Program-made: the position numbers and the translations under genes
The notes under the pieces: model-generated
The model's input: only the letters and a program-made list of their open reading frames with translations
Database searches by the model: none
Told to the model about the DNA's origin: nothing
Shown: positions 41,311 to 50,867 of the stretch, piece by piece
Numbering within the stretch: position 1 is the first letter of the stretch
Layout of the letters: every line of letters starts with the position of its first letter
Source of the DNA: Synechococcus sp. CBW1004
Lineage (GTDB): Bacteria > Cyanobacteriota > Cyanobacteriia > PCC-6307 > Cyanobiaceae
Assembly (NCBI RefSeq): GCF_015840715.1
Contig: NZ_CP060397.1
Span: 930,001-994,000, forward strand
DNA: 64,000 bases
Reading direction: 5' to 3'

Positions 41311-42630
41311 TCATCGGCTGCTGCCGCCGAGGTGCGCCTCGATCGCATGAACCGTGCTGGCCACCCCATCTTCGCGGCAGAGCAACTGTTGCAGCTCCTG
41401 TGCCCGTTTGCGGAAGCATGACTCGCCTGCCAGAGCCCGGAGGCTGGTGGCGAGGGCCTCGGCGCTGAGCGTGCTGAGCCGGTGTGTGGCAGGACTGACC
41501 CCAAGCCGCTCCAGCGTGCGTCCCCAGGCGGGCTGATCCGCAAAGAAAGCCACCACCGTCGAGGGGATGCCGTAGCGAAGGGTGGCGGCGGTGGTGCCGG
41601 CGCCACCGTGGTGAATCGCCGCCTGCACCCTGGGAAACAACCAGCTGTGCGGGCAGTCCTCCAGCAGAAACACATCCGCCGGCAGGGCCATGCGGGGCTG
41701 CACCCGGCCCCAACCAGGCGAGAGGATCAGGCGTACTCCGGCCCGTTGCGCGGCCTCCACCATGACATCTGCCAGCGCCCCAGGATCACGGCAGATCATG
41801 CTGCCGAAGCCGGCGTAGAAGGGAGTGGGGCCCTTCGCCAGAAACGCGGCGAGATCCCGATCCGCTCTGTAGTCCGCGGGCAGGATCGCCCCATCGGCGG
41901 AGCGGGGCTCGAGGAAGCAGTAGCCGGTGAGCGAGGCGCTCGCTTTCCAGTCTTCCGGCTGGGGCAACACCTGAGGGCTGATCAGATGCAGCACCGGGGG
42001 ATCCACCAGGTGTGCGGGTGGCGTGCGGCGGCTTTGGGCGCCACCCCAGGGGAGGGGATCCAGAGCCAGGCGCGCGCGACGAAAGTCCTGAATCACCCGG
42101 GCGTCCTGCCGCCACTTGAGCAGGCTGACCAGCCGGTAGCTGCTGCGGTTGAGGCGGCGTCGCAGACGACGACGGGGGCCGCGACCTCTCGTGCTGGTTG
42201 GTGATGCGGGAAAGCCCAGGAAAGGAAAATCACCGGTGGCCATGATCGGCATGGGGCTGAGCACCACCAGCGGGCAGCCAGTGGCCTCGGCCAGGTGGTA
42301 GCCCCACAGGCAGAGAGGCGAGACCAGCAGCAGATCCGTTCCTTCCATGGCGTCATGGGCTGTGGTCAACAGCTCACCGAGCAGCCCATCGGAAATCAGG
42401 CGCACAGGTTTGCCCTGCATCAGGGCCAGGCCCGTCTCCGATCTCAGCAGGGTGGTGAAGTCGCCAGGCAGGGGAACGAATGGCAGCGCATGCTCCTCAG
42501 CTGCAGCCTGGAAATTGACACTGCCGATCAGGGTCACCTCATGACCGCGGCGCTGGAGTTCCAGGAGGATGGCCAGGTAGGGCTGCAGGTCTCCCCTGGA
42601 ACCAATGGAGATCATCCGGATCCTGGCCAT
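41311..42630 (-). CDS. UGT-type glycosyltransferase (GT1, sterol/macrolide GT-like)
   Basis: 439 residues from ATG 42630. The N-terminal ISIGSRGDLQPYLAILLELQRRGHEV is the typical GT-B acceptor start. The C-terminal donor-binding region has FYAGFGSMI, then WLFPRVQAAIHHGGAGTTAATLRYG (the HGGAGT motif) and the VVAFFADQPAWGRTL segment. Relatives glucosylate lipids or natural products. It is transcribed alone, with 740 bp of gene-free DNA upstream. Confidence 0.87.
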   Translation of the reverse strand: MARIRMISIGSRGDLQPYLAILLELQRRGHEVTLIGSVNFQAAAEEHALPFVPLPGDFTTLLRSETGLALMQGKPVRLISDGLLGELLTTAHDAMEGTDLLLVSPLCLWGYHLAEATGCPLVVLSPMPIMATGDFPFLGFPASPTSTRGRGPRRRLRRRLNRSSYRLVSLLKWRQDARVIQDFRRARLALDPLPWGGAQSRRTPPAHLVDPPVLHLISPQVLPQPEDWKASASLTGYCFLEPRSADGAILPADYRADRDLAAFLAKGPTPFYAGFGSMICRDPGALADVMVEAAQRAGVRLILSPGWGRVQPRMALPADVFLLEDCPHSWLFPRVQAAIHHGGAGTTAATLRYGIPSTVVAFFADQPAWGRTLERLGVSPATHRLSTLSAEALATSLRALAGESCFRKRAQELQQLLCREDGVASTVHAIEAHLGGSSR

Positions 42631-43370
42631 GGGAGACGTCGCTGCTGCCGCGTGATGCTGCACGATTACGCCGGCAGCTGCTGCCATCACGGCATGGAAT
42701 CGGTAGCGACGCCCGCCAGGGGTGGTGCCATCGGGGATCACGGCAGACGTGTGCCCACGCCTGAAGTCCCAGGGGCGCGTGATACCTCCTTGCACCTGCC
42801 ACACCCCAAGGCGGAAGCGGCTGGCCCTGACAGGGAAGGCGCCCCGTGGGGGGCGCCCTGGCACCGGTTGGGGTCGTTGCTTCCTCACACCAGAAGCGAC
42901 CGATCGGGTGTCTGTCGTTCACGCATCGCCTGCCTTGTGCCTGACAGGAGAGGAAATGGGATCACGTCTCTGGGAAGAGATGCTCGGAGCTTGACCTTCT
43001 CAGTTGTGATCCCGACTCGGGCTATGCAGCCCTGAGGTTCATCATGCGGGATTCAGAACTGGCGTATCGCTCTCTGCGGCTACGGGATGGCGTTCTCGCT
43101 GCGCCACCGAGTTCACCTGGTTGGTCAGCAACCATTCGTTTCACTCGCACCTCCGCGATGCACACCGGCTCGGGTGATCCCTGGCCGGACTCTGTTGGAG
43201 GGTGAGGGTCGGGTTGGCTCCCGGGCCTCCCCTCAACTTCAAGGTAAGGCCCCTGGCTGCGGCTGGTGGCTCCAGTCAGTTCCTGTTCCCGTCTGTGATG
43301 TGGCGGTTCTGCGAACTGTCAGGCTGCAGGCTGCGCCGCCCTCATCCCCACCCCACGGAGAAATGCACGC
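42631..43370. other. 740-bp gene-free region upstream of the glycosyltransferase
   Basis: Open frames exist but none is convincing. The one clear structure is the perfect hairpin at 42838-42857. The region holds the promoter of the glycosyltransferase gene and the 3' end of the response-regulator transcript, which runs toward it. Confidence 0.45.
42838..42857. terminator. Perfect GC-rich hairpin
   Basis: GGCGCCCC, four loop bases, then GGGGCGCC. No long T run follows on either strand (CTGGCACC on the plus strand), so it may be a terminator of weak type or another RNA structure. On the minus strand it lies upstream of the glycosyltransferase start by about 208 bp, and so could lie in its leader. 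Confidence 0.4.
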
Positions 43371-44054
43371 TCAGATCGGGCCGCGCAGCACGTAGCCGAC
43401 GCCCCTGACGGTCTGGATCAGGCGCTCCGCCCCATCGTCCTCCAGCTTCAGCCTCAGAGCCCGCACATAGACCTCGATGATGTTCGACTCACCCAGGAAG
43501 TCGTAGCCCCAGACGGCCTTGAGAATCTGATCCCGGCTCAACACCTGCTGGGGGTGGCGGCAGAAGTGCTCGAGCAGGTCGAATTCCTTGGCGGTCAGCT
43601 CGATCCGGCGCTTTCCACGGTGCACCTGACGTGCCAGCACATTCAGCCTCAGGTCCTCAAAGACGAGCTCCGACGGAGCTGCATCCTGCCGTTTGCGCAG
43701 CTGGACCTTCACCCTGGCCAGCAGCTCTTCGAGACTGAACGGTTTGATCAGATAGTCATCGGCCCCGGCATTCAGCCCCTCGACCCGATGGGTGATCTCA
43801 TCCCTTGCGGTGAGCATGATCACAGGCGTCCTGATGCCCGTGTGGCGCAGCCGCAGGCAGAGGTCGAGTCCCGAGAGACCCGGCAACATCCAGTCGAGCA
43901 GGATCAGGTCGGGTTTCAGGCTGCGCGCCATCTGCAGGCCGCTGATGCCATCGGCGGCGGCCTCCACCGCGTAGCCCTCGATCCGCAGTTCCGAGACGAG
44001 CAGTCCCGCCAGATTGGCGTCATCCTCCACAACCAGAATCAAGGGCTCACCCAT
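43371..44054 (-). CDS. OmpR/PhoB-family response regulator
   Basis: 227 residues. The receiver domain has LVVEDDANLAG (acidic pair), LILLDWMLPG with the phospho-acceptor Asp near 54, TARDE and LIKPFSLEEL with the conserved Lys. The winged helix at the C-terminus (ELTAKEFDLLEHFCRHP, then VYVRALRLKLE and TVRGVGYVLRG) is of OmpR type. It overlaps the histidine kinase gene by 16 bases. Its target genes cannot be read here; the thioredoxin/CcdA genes lie on the far side of the kinase, divergently. Confidence 0.92.
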   Translation of the reverse strand: MGEPLILVVEDDANLAGLLVSELRIEGYAVEAAADGISGLQMARSLKPDLILLDWMLPGLSGLDLCLRLRHTGIRTPVIMLTARDEITHRVEGLNAGADDYLIKPFSLEELLARVKVQLRKRQDAAPSELVFEDLRLNVLARQVHRGKRRIELTAKEFDLLEHFCRHPQQVLSRDQILKAVWGYDFLGESNIIEVYVRALRLKLEDDGAERLIQTVRGVGYVLRGPI

Positions 44055-45520
44055 GGCTGCCAGCGTGGAAGGACGATCGTGAACACGCTGCCCTGGCCGG
44101 GGCTGGAGCGCACCTGGATCGTGCCACCCATCGCGTCGAGCAGCGCCTTGACGATCGCAAGGCCGAGGCCTGAGCCGTCGCGTCCGCGGGTCATGCCCTC
44201 ACTCACCCGGTAGAAGCGCTCGAAGATGCGTTGCTGCTCGCTGAGCGGAATGCCCAACCCCCGATCCTGCACCTGGATCTGGGCATTGCTGCCTGAGGCT
44301 GTCAATCGCAGATCAATTGCCGCCTCGGGCTGGGAATACTTGACGGCATTGTCGATCAGGTTGAGCAGCACCTGCTGCAGCCGGGCAGGATCCGCCGCGA
44401 CCAGCACGGTGTCGTCCGGCAGCTGCAGCCGGATCGGTCGGCGGCTCACCTGCTCGGCCATGGCGGCGGATTCCGCCAGCAGCGCATGCAGATCCGTGGG
44501 CTGGCTCGCAACGATCAGCTGACCGCTGTCGGCCCGTGCCAGCTCCAGCAGATCACCAAGCAACTGGATCGCCCGCTCGGTTTCCGCCCGGGCCGTGTCG
44601 ACGGCCTGCCGCTGGTCGGCATCGAGATGGGCACTGCGGCGCTGCAGGCTCTGCAGGTAACCGGCCACGATCGTGAGCGGCGTGCGCAGTTCATGCGACA
44701 CGTTGCCCATGAAGTCCCGCTGCTGCTGCCAGGACACCGCCAGGCGGGCGAGCATGGCGTTGAAGGCCCGCGCCAGACCGCTCACCTCCGCAGGCGCCTG
44801 ATCGAGTTCCAGCCTGGCGACCTGCAGTGCATCCGCCGACACCGCTGCCGCCACCTGGCTCATCTGCCGCAGCGGTGCCACCGCCATGGAAATGCGCGCA
44901 CTGATCGCCGCGATCAGCAGCAGGGCCACCACCGCACTGAGCAGCAGCAACTGCCCGAGCCGTGCCTGCAGCTGCATCTGATCACCGGTGATGTCGCGGG
45001 AGAGCACCAGCTCGCCCACGGACTGCCCGTTCACCAGCAGTGGAGCGGCACAGAGCACGATCCGATAGGTCCCAAACCGAATCACCTGGGGGTGCGCCGG
45101 CATCGTCATCAGGGAACGTGCCAGCTGCGCCTCCGGGATGCGGAGATCGAAGTTGGCGGAGTGGCCGAGCAGCTCACCGCGGCGATCCTTCACCCACACG
45201 ACCAGTCCTGGCGCGCCCACCTTCTCGATGGTGCGGTCGACACCATCTTTGAGGTTCTGGGTCTGCAGATGCATCGCCAGCTGCTCAGGGAATCGGGCGG
45301 CGATGTAGTCAAGCGTCTGCTTGTGGCCGGCAATCAACAGTTGTTCCAGCTGCCAGCCGGCCCAGATGCTCAGCGTGCTGAGGCCCAGCAGGGAGATCAC
45401 CAGCAGCTCCAGGGTGAGGCGCAGCTGCAGGGAATCGTGCGCCGGAGTCAGGCGTCGCAGCCGCGACCACCAGCTGCTGGTTGCCGAGCGGAATCGGGAC
45501 ATCGACCTCGTGCATGACAT
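44039..45520 (-). CDS. Membrane sensor histidine kinase
   Basis: 493 residues. Membrane segments near residues 34-55 and 200-220 bound a periplasmic sensing part of about 140 residues. A HAMP-like linker follows, then the H-box NVSHELRTPL, N-box NLIDNAVKY, and G-boxes DRGLGIP and GSGLGLAIVKALL. Signal unknown. The kinase is upstream of and overlaps its response regulator. Divergent thioredoxin and CcdA genes start 265 bp away. Confidence 0.9.
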   Translation of the reverse strand: MSCTRSMSRFRSATSSWWSRLRRLTPAHDSLQLRLTLELLVISLLGLSTLSIWAGWQLEQLLIAGHKQTLDYIAARFPEQLAMHLQTQNLKDGVDRTIEKVGAPGLVVWVKDRRGELLGHSANFDLRIPEAQLARSLMTMPAHPQVIRFGTYRIVLCAAPLLVNGQSVGELVLSRDITGDQMQLQARLGQLLLLSAVVALLLIAAISARISMAVAPLRQMSQVAAAVSADALQVARLELDQAPAEVSGLARAFNAMLARLAVSWQQQRDFMGNVSHELRTPLTIVAGYLQSLQRRSAHLDADQRQAVDTARAETERAIQLLGDLLELARADSGQLIVASQPTDLHALLAESAAMAEQVSRRPIRLQLPDDTVLVAADPARLQQVLLNLIDNAVKYSQPEAAIDLRLTASGSNAQIQVQDRGLGIPLSEQQRIFERFYRVSEGMTRGRDGSGLGLAIVKALLDAMGGTIQVRSSPGQGSVFTIVLPRWQPWVSP

Positions 45521-45785
45521 GGGCAGCCGCTGCCCTGGGACAGCGACGCTGCCTGCAGGATTGCACCCTGCAACGATCAGGTGCTGGAGCCGAAGACGGC
45601 ATCGCCTCGCTCACCGGCGCAGGCGCACCGCCGACATCCCTCATCGGGCCTGCACTTCAGAGGTGTGCGACCCCATGGTCGCGGCTCCGGCGACCTGGCG
45701 TTGTTGATCAGATCCGCATCGCCGCTTCATCTGAGGCTCATCTGGGCTCTGTTCACTGTGGGTGTCACTCCCTGGAGGCTTCACG

Positions 45786-46271
45786 ATGCCGCGTCCACTG
45801 TTTCCGCTCGCCATCGCTGTGCTTCTGGGAAGCCTGGTTCCCATCCAGGCTCCCGAGGCCTCGGCCGCAACGCTCCAGCAGCCTGCCCAGGCCAGGATGG
45901 ATGCTGCTCTGGCTTCAAGCCCGGCAGGCCCCCTTGCCAGACAGCTGCAGGGCAAACCGGTGGTGGTGGACGTCTACGCCAGCTGGTGTCCGGCCTGCCG
46001 CAACATCGCACCGACCCTGGCGCAACTGCGCCAGACCTATACCAACCGCGTGCATTTTGTGGTGTTTGATGTGAGCGACAAGGCCAAGACCGAGGTGTCC
46101 ATGGCCAACGCCCAGCGGCTGGGTCTGGCGGGCTTCCTGAAGGCCAACCGGACCCAGACGGGCCTGGTGGCGATCATCGATCCCGCCACCGGCAAGGTCC
46201 TTGCCCAGCATCGCAACAATGCCGATGCCTCGGCTTACACCACCGTGCTGAACAAGGCCCTGTCGAAGTGA
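45786..46271 (+). CDS. Exported thioredoxin-fold protein
   Basis: 161 residues from ATG 45786, with GGAGG eight bases upstream. A signal peptide (LFPLAIAVLLGSLVPIQAPEASA) is followed by a thioredoxin fold with YASWCPACRNIAP (CPAC active site) and a later cis-Pro-like region. It would act in the lumen or periplasm, taking electrons from the CcdA-type protein encoded 77 bp downstream. Confidence 0.85.
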   Translation: MPRPLFPLAIAVLLGSLVPIQAPEASAATLQQPAQARMDAALASSPAGPLARQLQGKPVVVDVYASWCPACRNIAPTLAQLRQTYTNRVHFVVFDVSDKAKTEVSMANAQRLGLAGFLKANRTQTGLVAIIDPATGKVLAQHRNNADASAYTTVLNKALSK

Positions 46272-46348
46272 GCGCAGGCCATGGGTTGCCTTGTTCAGTC
46301 CCCTGGCACCCGGTCATTCTCGCCTCGTGTCCTGGTCTCTTCCATGCC

Positions 46349-47209
46349 ATGACTCTCCCCTCCTTCCGCACGCGAACCCCGGCGGCCCCCACGCCCTGGC
46401 GGTCGTTCGCCATGCCACGCCTGCTGCCAGCGCTGGCATTGGGCCTGCTCACTCTCGTGGTCGTCGTGGGCTTGGGCCCACAGCTCAGCCGCCCGCTGGA
46501 GTGGATGATCGGCATCGCGGAGAACCGCTATCAACGCTGGTTTGACGCCCAGGACACCAGCCATCCCGTCCTGCTGCTCAGCCTGGCCTTCGGCGGCGGA
46601 CTGCTGGCCAGTCTCTCCCCCTGCATCCTGGCCCTGCTTCCGGTGAACCTCAGTTACATCGGGACGTTGAAGCTGACCTCCCGTCGCGATGCCTTTCTCA
46701 AGGCGGCTCAGTTCGTGCTGGGGGCGGTCACGATCCTGAGCCTCTTCGGATTGGTGTCGTCGTTTGCTGGTGCCGTTCTCATCGATTTCCGCGGCTACTT
46801 CAACATCGGCGTGGGGCTGTTGATGGCGCTGATGGGCCTGGGTCTGGCGGGTTGGATCCGCCTGCCCCTGCCGCAGTGGCAGCTCGACACGCCGATCACC
46901 GGGCCCTATGGGGTGGGACTCGGCTTCGCCCTGGTGAGCTCCCCTTGCGCCAGTCCCGTGCTGTTCGCCGTGCTGGCAGCGGCTGCCGCTTCGGGCTCCC
47001 AGGTGTTGGCTGTGCTCACGATGGTCAGCTATGCCCTCGGCTACACGGCCCTGATCTTCCTCGCCAGCCTGTTCACCGGTCTGGCCAGGACCAGCCGTGG
47101 TCTGCTGCAGCACTCCGAGGCCATCGTGCATTTCGGCAGCCTCGCCCTGGTTCTCACGGGTCTGTACTACTTATGGATCGGTGCCCATTGGTTTGTGGGC
47201 AGCGGATGA
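46349..47209 (+). CDS. ccdA: CcdA/DsbD-type membrane thiol transporter
   Basis: 286 residues from ATG 46349 (or 265 from 46412). About six to seven membrane segments. The key cysteines are in LLASLSPCILALLPVNLSYI and LVSSPCASPVLFAVL. The family moves reducing equivalents across the membrane for cytochrome c maturation or periplasmic thioredoxins. Directly behind the thioredoxin gene, likely an operon. In cyanobacteria the partner proteins are involved in cytochrome b6f/c biogenesis. Confidence 0.88.
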   Translation: MTLPSFRTRTPAAPTPWRSFAMPRLLPALALGLLTLVVVVGLGPQLSRPLEWMIGIAENRYQRWFDAQDTSHPVLLLSLAFGGGLLASLSPCILALLPVNLSYIGTLKLTSRRDAFLKAAQFVLGAVTILSLFGLVSSFAGAVLIDFRGYFNIGVGLLMALMGLGLAGWIRLPLPQWQLDTPITGPYGVGLGFALVSSPCASPVLFAVLAAAAASGSQVLAVLTMVSYALGYTALIFLASLFTGLARTSRGLLQHSEAIVHFGSLALVLTGLYYLWIGAHWFVGSG

Positions 47210-47557
47210 ACACTTCCCTTCGCATGCCGAGCACCACAACGCGGAGAGAGAGGACCCGTCCAACGCCTCCTGCGGACCTGGGCGGGTCTCCACCCGATGG
47301 GCGCCATGAAGCGGCAGTGCCGATGAAGGCGATCGTGAGTGATGCGCGTGAGGTGCTCTGGGTGGCGTTGGAGCAGGTGGATCGAGAGGCCTCCCGGCTG
47401 GAGGAGACCCGCACCAGCGGTGCGGGTCGGGATCTCCATCAGGGCCGGATCCCGCCAGAGCTAACGGGCGGGGAGCATGTCGATGCCGTGCCTGCGCAGG
47501 TTGGCCTCAGGTCTGGCGGGATCGATGGTCTGACCCTGCTCGATCAGGTTGAGCGCC
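47210..47557. other. Intergenic region with a terminator hairpin
   Basis: No gene is convincing here. The hairpin at 47406-47428 lies between ccdA (plus) and the secreted protein gene (minus), where two transcripts converge. Confidence 0.45.
47406..47428. terminator. Perfect 10-bp stem hairpin
   Basis: GACCCGCACC, loop AGC, then GGTGCGGGTC. It sits between convergent genes and could end both transcripts. No T run is obvious on either side (CGGGATC follows on the plus strand), so the terminator call is moderate. Confidence 0.5.
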
Positions 47558-48082
47558 TCAGCTCTGGCCCCAGCACAGCTTCGGGTTGGTGGTGGTGAGC
47601 AGCATGCCGGTCATCGGCACGTTGGTCGTCAGCAGGGTGTAGCTGAACTCACTGGGACGCACACCGGTGGGGTTGGCGCACAGGAATGTGGCCCCGTTGG
47701 TGTTGGTGGTCGTCTTGGTGCTGATTCCGTAGAGCTGCAGCAGGTTCACCATGGAAGCATCGTAATTCACCTCGCCATCGCTGCTGCCAAGGAACAGCTG
47801 GGAGCGGCTGCTGCCGCAGCGGGCCTTGGATGTGGTGACATTGGGATACAGGGCCGCAGAGGTATAGGTCACATCAAAGATCAAACCCTGGGGTGTGTCG
47901 GAGGTGCCTTGGATCGACAGAATGGCCACCGCGGTGGGGTTTGCCTGCTTCACGAACACCTGCTGAGGGATGAATCCCTTGAGATCAATGGCCTTGGCGC
48001 CATCTGCGAATAGAATTGACGCAGCCGAGATGGACGTGGTGACTGCAACCGCAATGGCGCGCGATGAGGAGTGACGAAGCAT
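47558..48082 (-). CDS. Secreted hypothetical protein
   Basis: 174 residues from ATG 48082. A signal peptide is clear (AIAVAVTTSISAASILFADG then AKA). The mature part is Thr/Ser/Asn-rich and beta-like (SYTLLTTNVPMTGMLLTTT) with four cysteines that could form disulfides. No known family. Composition differs from cytosolic neighbours, as expected for an exported protein. Confidence 0.65.
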   Translation of the reverse strand: MLRHSSSRAIAVAVTTSISAASILFADGAKAIDLKGFIPQQVFVKQANPTAVAILSIQGTSDTPQGLIFDVTYTSAALYPNVTTSKARCGSSRSQLFLGSSDGEVNYDASMVNLLQLYGISTKTTTNTNGATFLCANPTGVRPSEFSYTLLTTNVPMTGMLLTTTNPKLCWGQS

Positions 48083-48533
48083 GAAAAATTCGCTTTCAAA
48101 TTCAGCGTGCCACTGAGATTGTCTACTGATCATCGGCTCTCATATTTGGTTACATTCCTGCCAGTCAGTCCAGTTCGCCTCTTGTTGTTCACTGACGCTG
48201 GGAGTTGACTACCGCCGGCCTGCAGCAGGATGGGATGTGGGCGGTGGCTCTGACAGAAGTCTGCTGCCTGTACGGAGCCCACCATGCGATCTGGGAGCGA
48301 TCTGCAGTGAGCCGATCACGCCAAGGCTCTGCCTTCTTCCGTGATCTGAGCGCTGCTCACGCTTCCAGGGCACCCAGAACCCAGCGCGGAGTTCAGTGCC
48401 TCTCGGCACCGCCTGGAGCTCGCCTCGAGATCACCGGCACTGAGACATGGTGAGCGTTCTCCTGGCACGGGGCCATTTTCAGGGCAGTTCCAGCCGCTGA
48501 TCGGAGTGAGGCTGATCGATGCTTCCGGGCTGA
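48083..48533. other. Gene-free region
   Basis: Promoter side of the secreted-protein gene, AT-richer around 48130-48180 (ATTTGGTTACATTCC). No convincing frame or RNA gene seen. The right end leads into the truncated membrane-protein fragment. Confidence 0.4.
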
Positions 48534-48578
48534 CCTCCTGGGAGCCTCAGCCGTCAGATCCAGCTGGGGCTCGGCGCG

Positions 48579-49112
48579 GTGGCCCTGGTGATCGGTGCGA
48601 TGAACCTGCGCGATGCCCGCCGGCCCGGAGAGCGCTTCACCCTGTCGATCCCCGATGAGGCGAAGCCGGGGCTCTATGCCCGCATGCGTGGGGTGCTGCA
48701 GAGCCGGGGCCTGGCAGCGTCCCTTGTGGGGGTGGCGCTGCTGGCGGTGGTGGTGAACCTGGTGGAACTGCTCTGCACCGCCGGCCTGCCCGCGTTGTAC
48801 ACGGCCGTGCTCAGCCAGCAGGCCCTGCCGGCCTGGGGCCACTACAGCTATCTGGGCCTCTACATCCTGGGCTACATCGCCGACGACGCCCTGATGGTGG
48901 GCATGGCGGTGTGGGCCCTGGGCAACCAGCGACTGAGCGAAGCATCCGGGCGGCGCCTGAAGCTGCTCAGCGGAGCCGTGATGCTGATCCTGGGCCTGGT
49001 GCTGCTGTTCCCGCCCAGGCTGGCTGCTCTGAGCCCACCCGGTCAGCCGCCGGCCGGTGGAGACAGCTGGAGGCGAGCCCGCGGCCGCGACCCGACCGCG
49101 CCGCGAATCTGA
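48579..49112 (+). CDS. C-terminal fragment of a polytopic membrane protein
   Basis: 177 residues from GTG 48579, continuing an open frame from 48534 (SRQIQLGLGAVALVIGAMN). Four hydrophobic segments follow, with VVNLVELLCTAGLPALYTAV as a conserved-looking core. This Leu/Cys pattern fits the DsbD/GAP-like transporter clan, whose N-terminal half is missing because a stop occurs at 48531. It is probably a relic. The Arg-rich tail after 49020 may be non-native. Confidence 0.55.
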   Translation: MALVIGAMNLRDARRPGERFTLSIPDEAKPGLYARMRGVLQSRGLAASLVGVALLAVVVNLVELLCTAGLPALYTAVLSQQALPAWGHYSYLGLYILGYIADDALMVGMAVWALGNQRLSEASGRRLKLLSGAVMLILGLVLLFPPRLAALSPPGQPPAGGDSWRRARGRDPTAPRI

Positions 49113-49143
49113 AGGCTGATTCAGATGCCGACCTGAGCAGGGA

Positions 49144-49647
49144 TCACGGGACGGTGGCGTCATGCAGGGCCACCACCGCGGCGGGAGGGGCCATCAGCTC
49201 GGCCGGATCGCCGGAAGCCAGCGGCAAGACCAGAAGCAACGGCAGCTCCGAGCGGAGCCGGGGCTCGAACCGCGGCAGATCGAACTGCGCCGAGCTCTCC
49301 GGAAGCGTCGTCTCGCCGGCAGGAACCAGTTCAGCACTGCGGTTTTCCAGCTCCCAGCTCCCGCCCAGGCCGTCGCGCAGCTGCAGCGGCCGGCTGTGGT
49401 CGAGCGCCTGACGGCCGGAGCGATCGGTGAACCGCAAGCGCAGCCCCCCTGGGTAGGAGGGGTCGAGCTGCTCCAGCAGCGTCAGCGACCAGGACAGACC
49501 GCTCTGATCCTGGAGGTTCCAACGCTGGGGCTCGAGCGCCAGAGCCGCCCCCGGGCCCAGCAGCAAGACCCCGAGCAGCAGCGCCAAAACCACAGACCCC
49601 AGCCCGCGCCCCGCATGCGAACGACGCGGTTGAGCAGAAACACCCAT
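49144..49647 (-). CDS. DUF3122-like exported protein
   Basis: 167 residues from ATG 49647. A signal sequence ([20 protein letters not shown]) precedes a beta-rich domain: [20 protein letters not shown], then [21 protein letters not shown] recall this pattern as DUF3122, a cyanobacterial family of unknown function. It is divergent from psbA with 91 bp between starts, so the two may share a promoter region. Confidence 0.6.
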   Translation of the reverse strand: MGVSAQPRRSHAGRGLGSVVLALLLGVLLLGPGAALALEPQRWNLQDQSGLSWSLTLLEQLDPSYPGGLRLRFTDRSGRQALDHSRPLQLRDGLGGSWELENRSAELVPAGETTLPESSAQFDLPRFEPRLRSELPLLLVLPLASGDPAELMAPPAAVVALHDATVP

Positions 49648-49738
49648 GGCCAGGACCTCAAAAGATGCGGCTTTCACGCTACCGTTGTATGCAGGTGAAG
49701 GGCACAGCACTTCATCCCTCTGCACAGTCTTCCCTGCC

Positions 49739-50818
49739 ATGACCACGACCTCCCTCGCCCCCGCCAGGGGCGGCTCCTGGGAGTCCTTCAAGGACTGGAT
49801 CACCTCCACCAACAACCGCCTCTACATCGGCTGGTTCGGCGTGCTGATGATCCCCACCCTGCTGGCGGCCGCCACCTGCTTCGTCATCGCCTTCATCGCC
49901 GCTCCCCCCGTCGACATCGACGGCATCCGCGAGCCGATCAGCGGCAGCCTGCTCTACGGCAACAACATCATCACCGCGGCGGTGGTGCCCAGCTCCAACG
50001 CCATCGGCCTGCACTTCTACCCGATCTGGGCCGCCTCCAGCCTCGATGAGTGGCTGTACAACGGCGGCCCCTACCAGCTGATCATCTTCCACTTCCTGAT
50101 CGGCATCTACGCCTATCTCGGCCGCGAGTGGGAACTCAGCTACCGCCTGGGCATGCGCCCCTGGATCGCCGTGGCCTACAGCGCTCCGGTGGGTGCCGCC
50201 ACCGCCGTGCTGCTCGTCTATGCCATCGGCCAGGGCTCCTTCTCGGACCCCATGCCCCTGGGCATCTCCGGCACCTTCAACTTCATGCTGGTGCTCCAGG
50301 CTGAGCACAACGTGCTCATGCACCCCTTCCACATGCTCGGCGTGGCCGGCGTCTTCGGGGGCAGCCTCTTCTCGGCCATGCACGGCTCGCTGGTGACCTC
50401 CAGCCTGGTGCGGGAAACCACCGAGCAGGAATCCCAGAACCGCGGCTACAAGTTCGGCCAGGAGGAGGAGACCTACAACATCATCGCCGCCCACGGCTAC
50501 TTCGGTCGCCTGATCTTCCAGTACGCCTCCTTCAACAACAGCCGCAGCCTTCACTTCTTTCTGGCTGCCTGGCCCGTGGTGGGCATCTGGTTCGCCACCC
50601 TGGCGGTGATCAGCTTCTCGTTCAACGTGAATGGCTTCAACTTCAACCATTCCGTGCTCGATCACCAGGACCATGTGATCAACACCTGGGCCGATATCCT
50701 CAACCGTGGTGGCCTGGGCATTGAGGCCATGCACGAACGCAACGCCCACAACTTCCCCCTCGATCTCGCCGCTGTCCCTTCTGAGCCTGTGGCCCTACGC
50801 GCCCCGACGATCGGTTAG
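49739..50818 (+). CDS. psbA: Photosystem II D1 protein
   Basis: 359 residues. D1 is the reaction-centre subunit binding the Mn cluster, pheophytin and QB. Redox-active Tyr161, Asp170, His190 and the C-terminal processing site after Ala344 are at standard positions (LDLA, then a 15-residue tail). Residue 130 is Glu, as in high-light D1 forms, not Gln. Five membrane helices are seen. No other psbA lies in the window. An IS5 element sits only 49 bp after the stop, so its terminator may be displaced. Confidence 0.98.
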   Translation: MTTTSLAPARGGSWESFKDWITSTNNRLYIGWFGVLMIPTLLAAATCFVIAFIAAPPVDIDGIREPISGSLLYGNNIITAAVVPSSNAIGLHFYPIWAASSLDEWLYNGGPYQLIIFHFLIGIYAYLGREWELSYRLGMRPWIAVAYSAPVGAATAVLLVYAIGQGSFSDPMPLGISGTFNFMLVLQAEHNVLMHPFHMLGVAGVFGGSLFSAMHGSLVTSSLVRETTEQESQNRGYKFGQEEETYNIIAAHGYFGRLIFQYASFNNSRSLHFFLAAWPVVGIWFATLAVISFSFNVNGFNFNHSVLDHQDHVINTWADILNRGGLGIEAMHERNAHNFPLDLAAVPSEPVALRAPTIG

Positions 50819-50867
50819 TGAGACTTTGAATCTCGCCCAGCCTGATCAGATCAGACGGCCGTGTTAA

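Noticed and set aside
42295-43035. Plus-strand frame over the glycosyltransferase 5' end
   Set aside because: No motif or ribosome binding site; the minus-strand GT start is conserved.
49712-50749. Minus-strand frame opposite psbA
   Set aside because: Antisense shadow of the highly codon-biased psbA.
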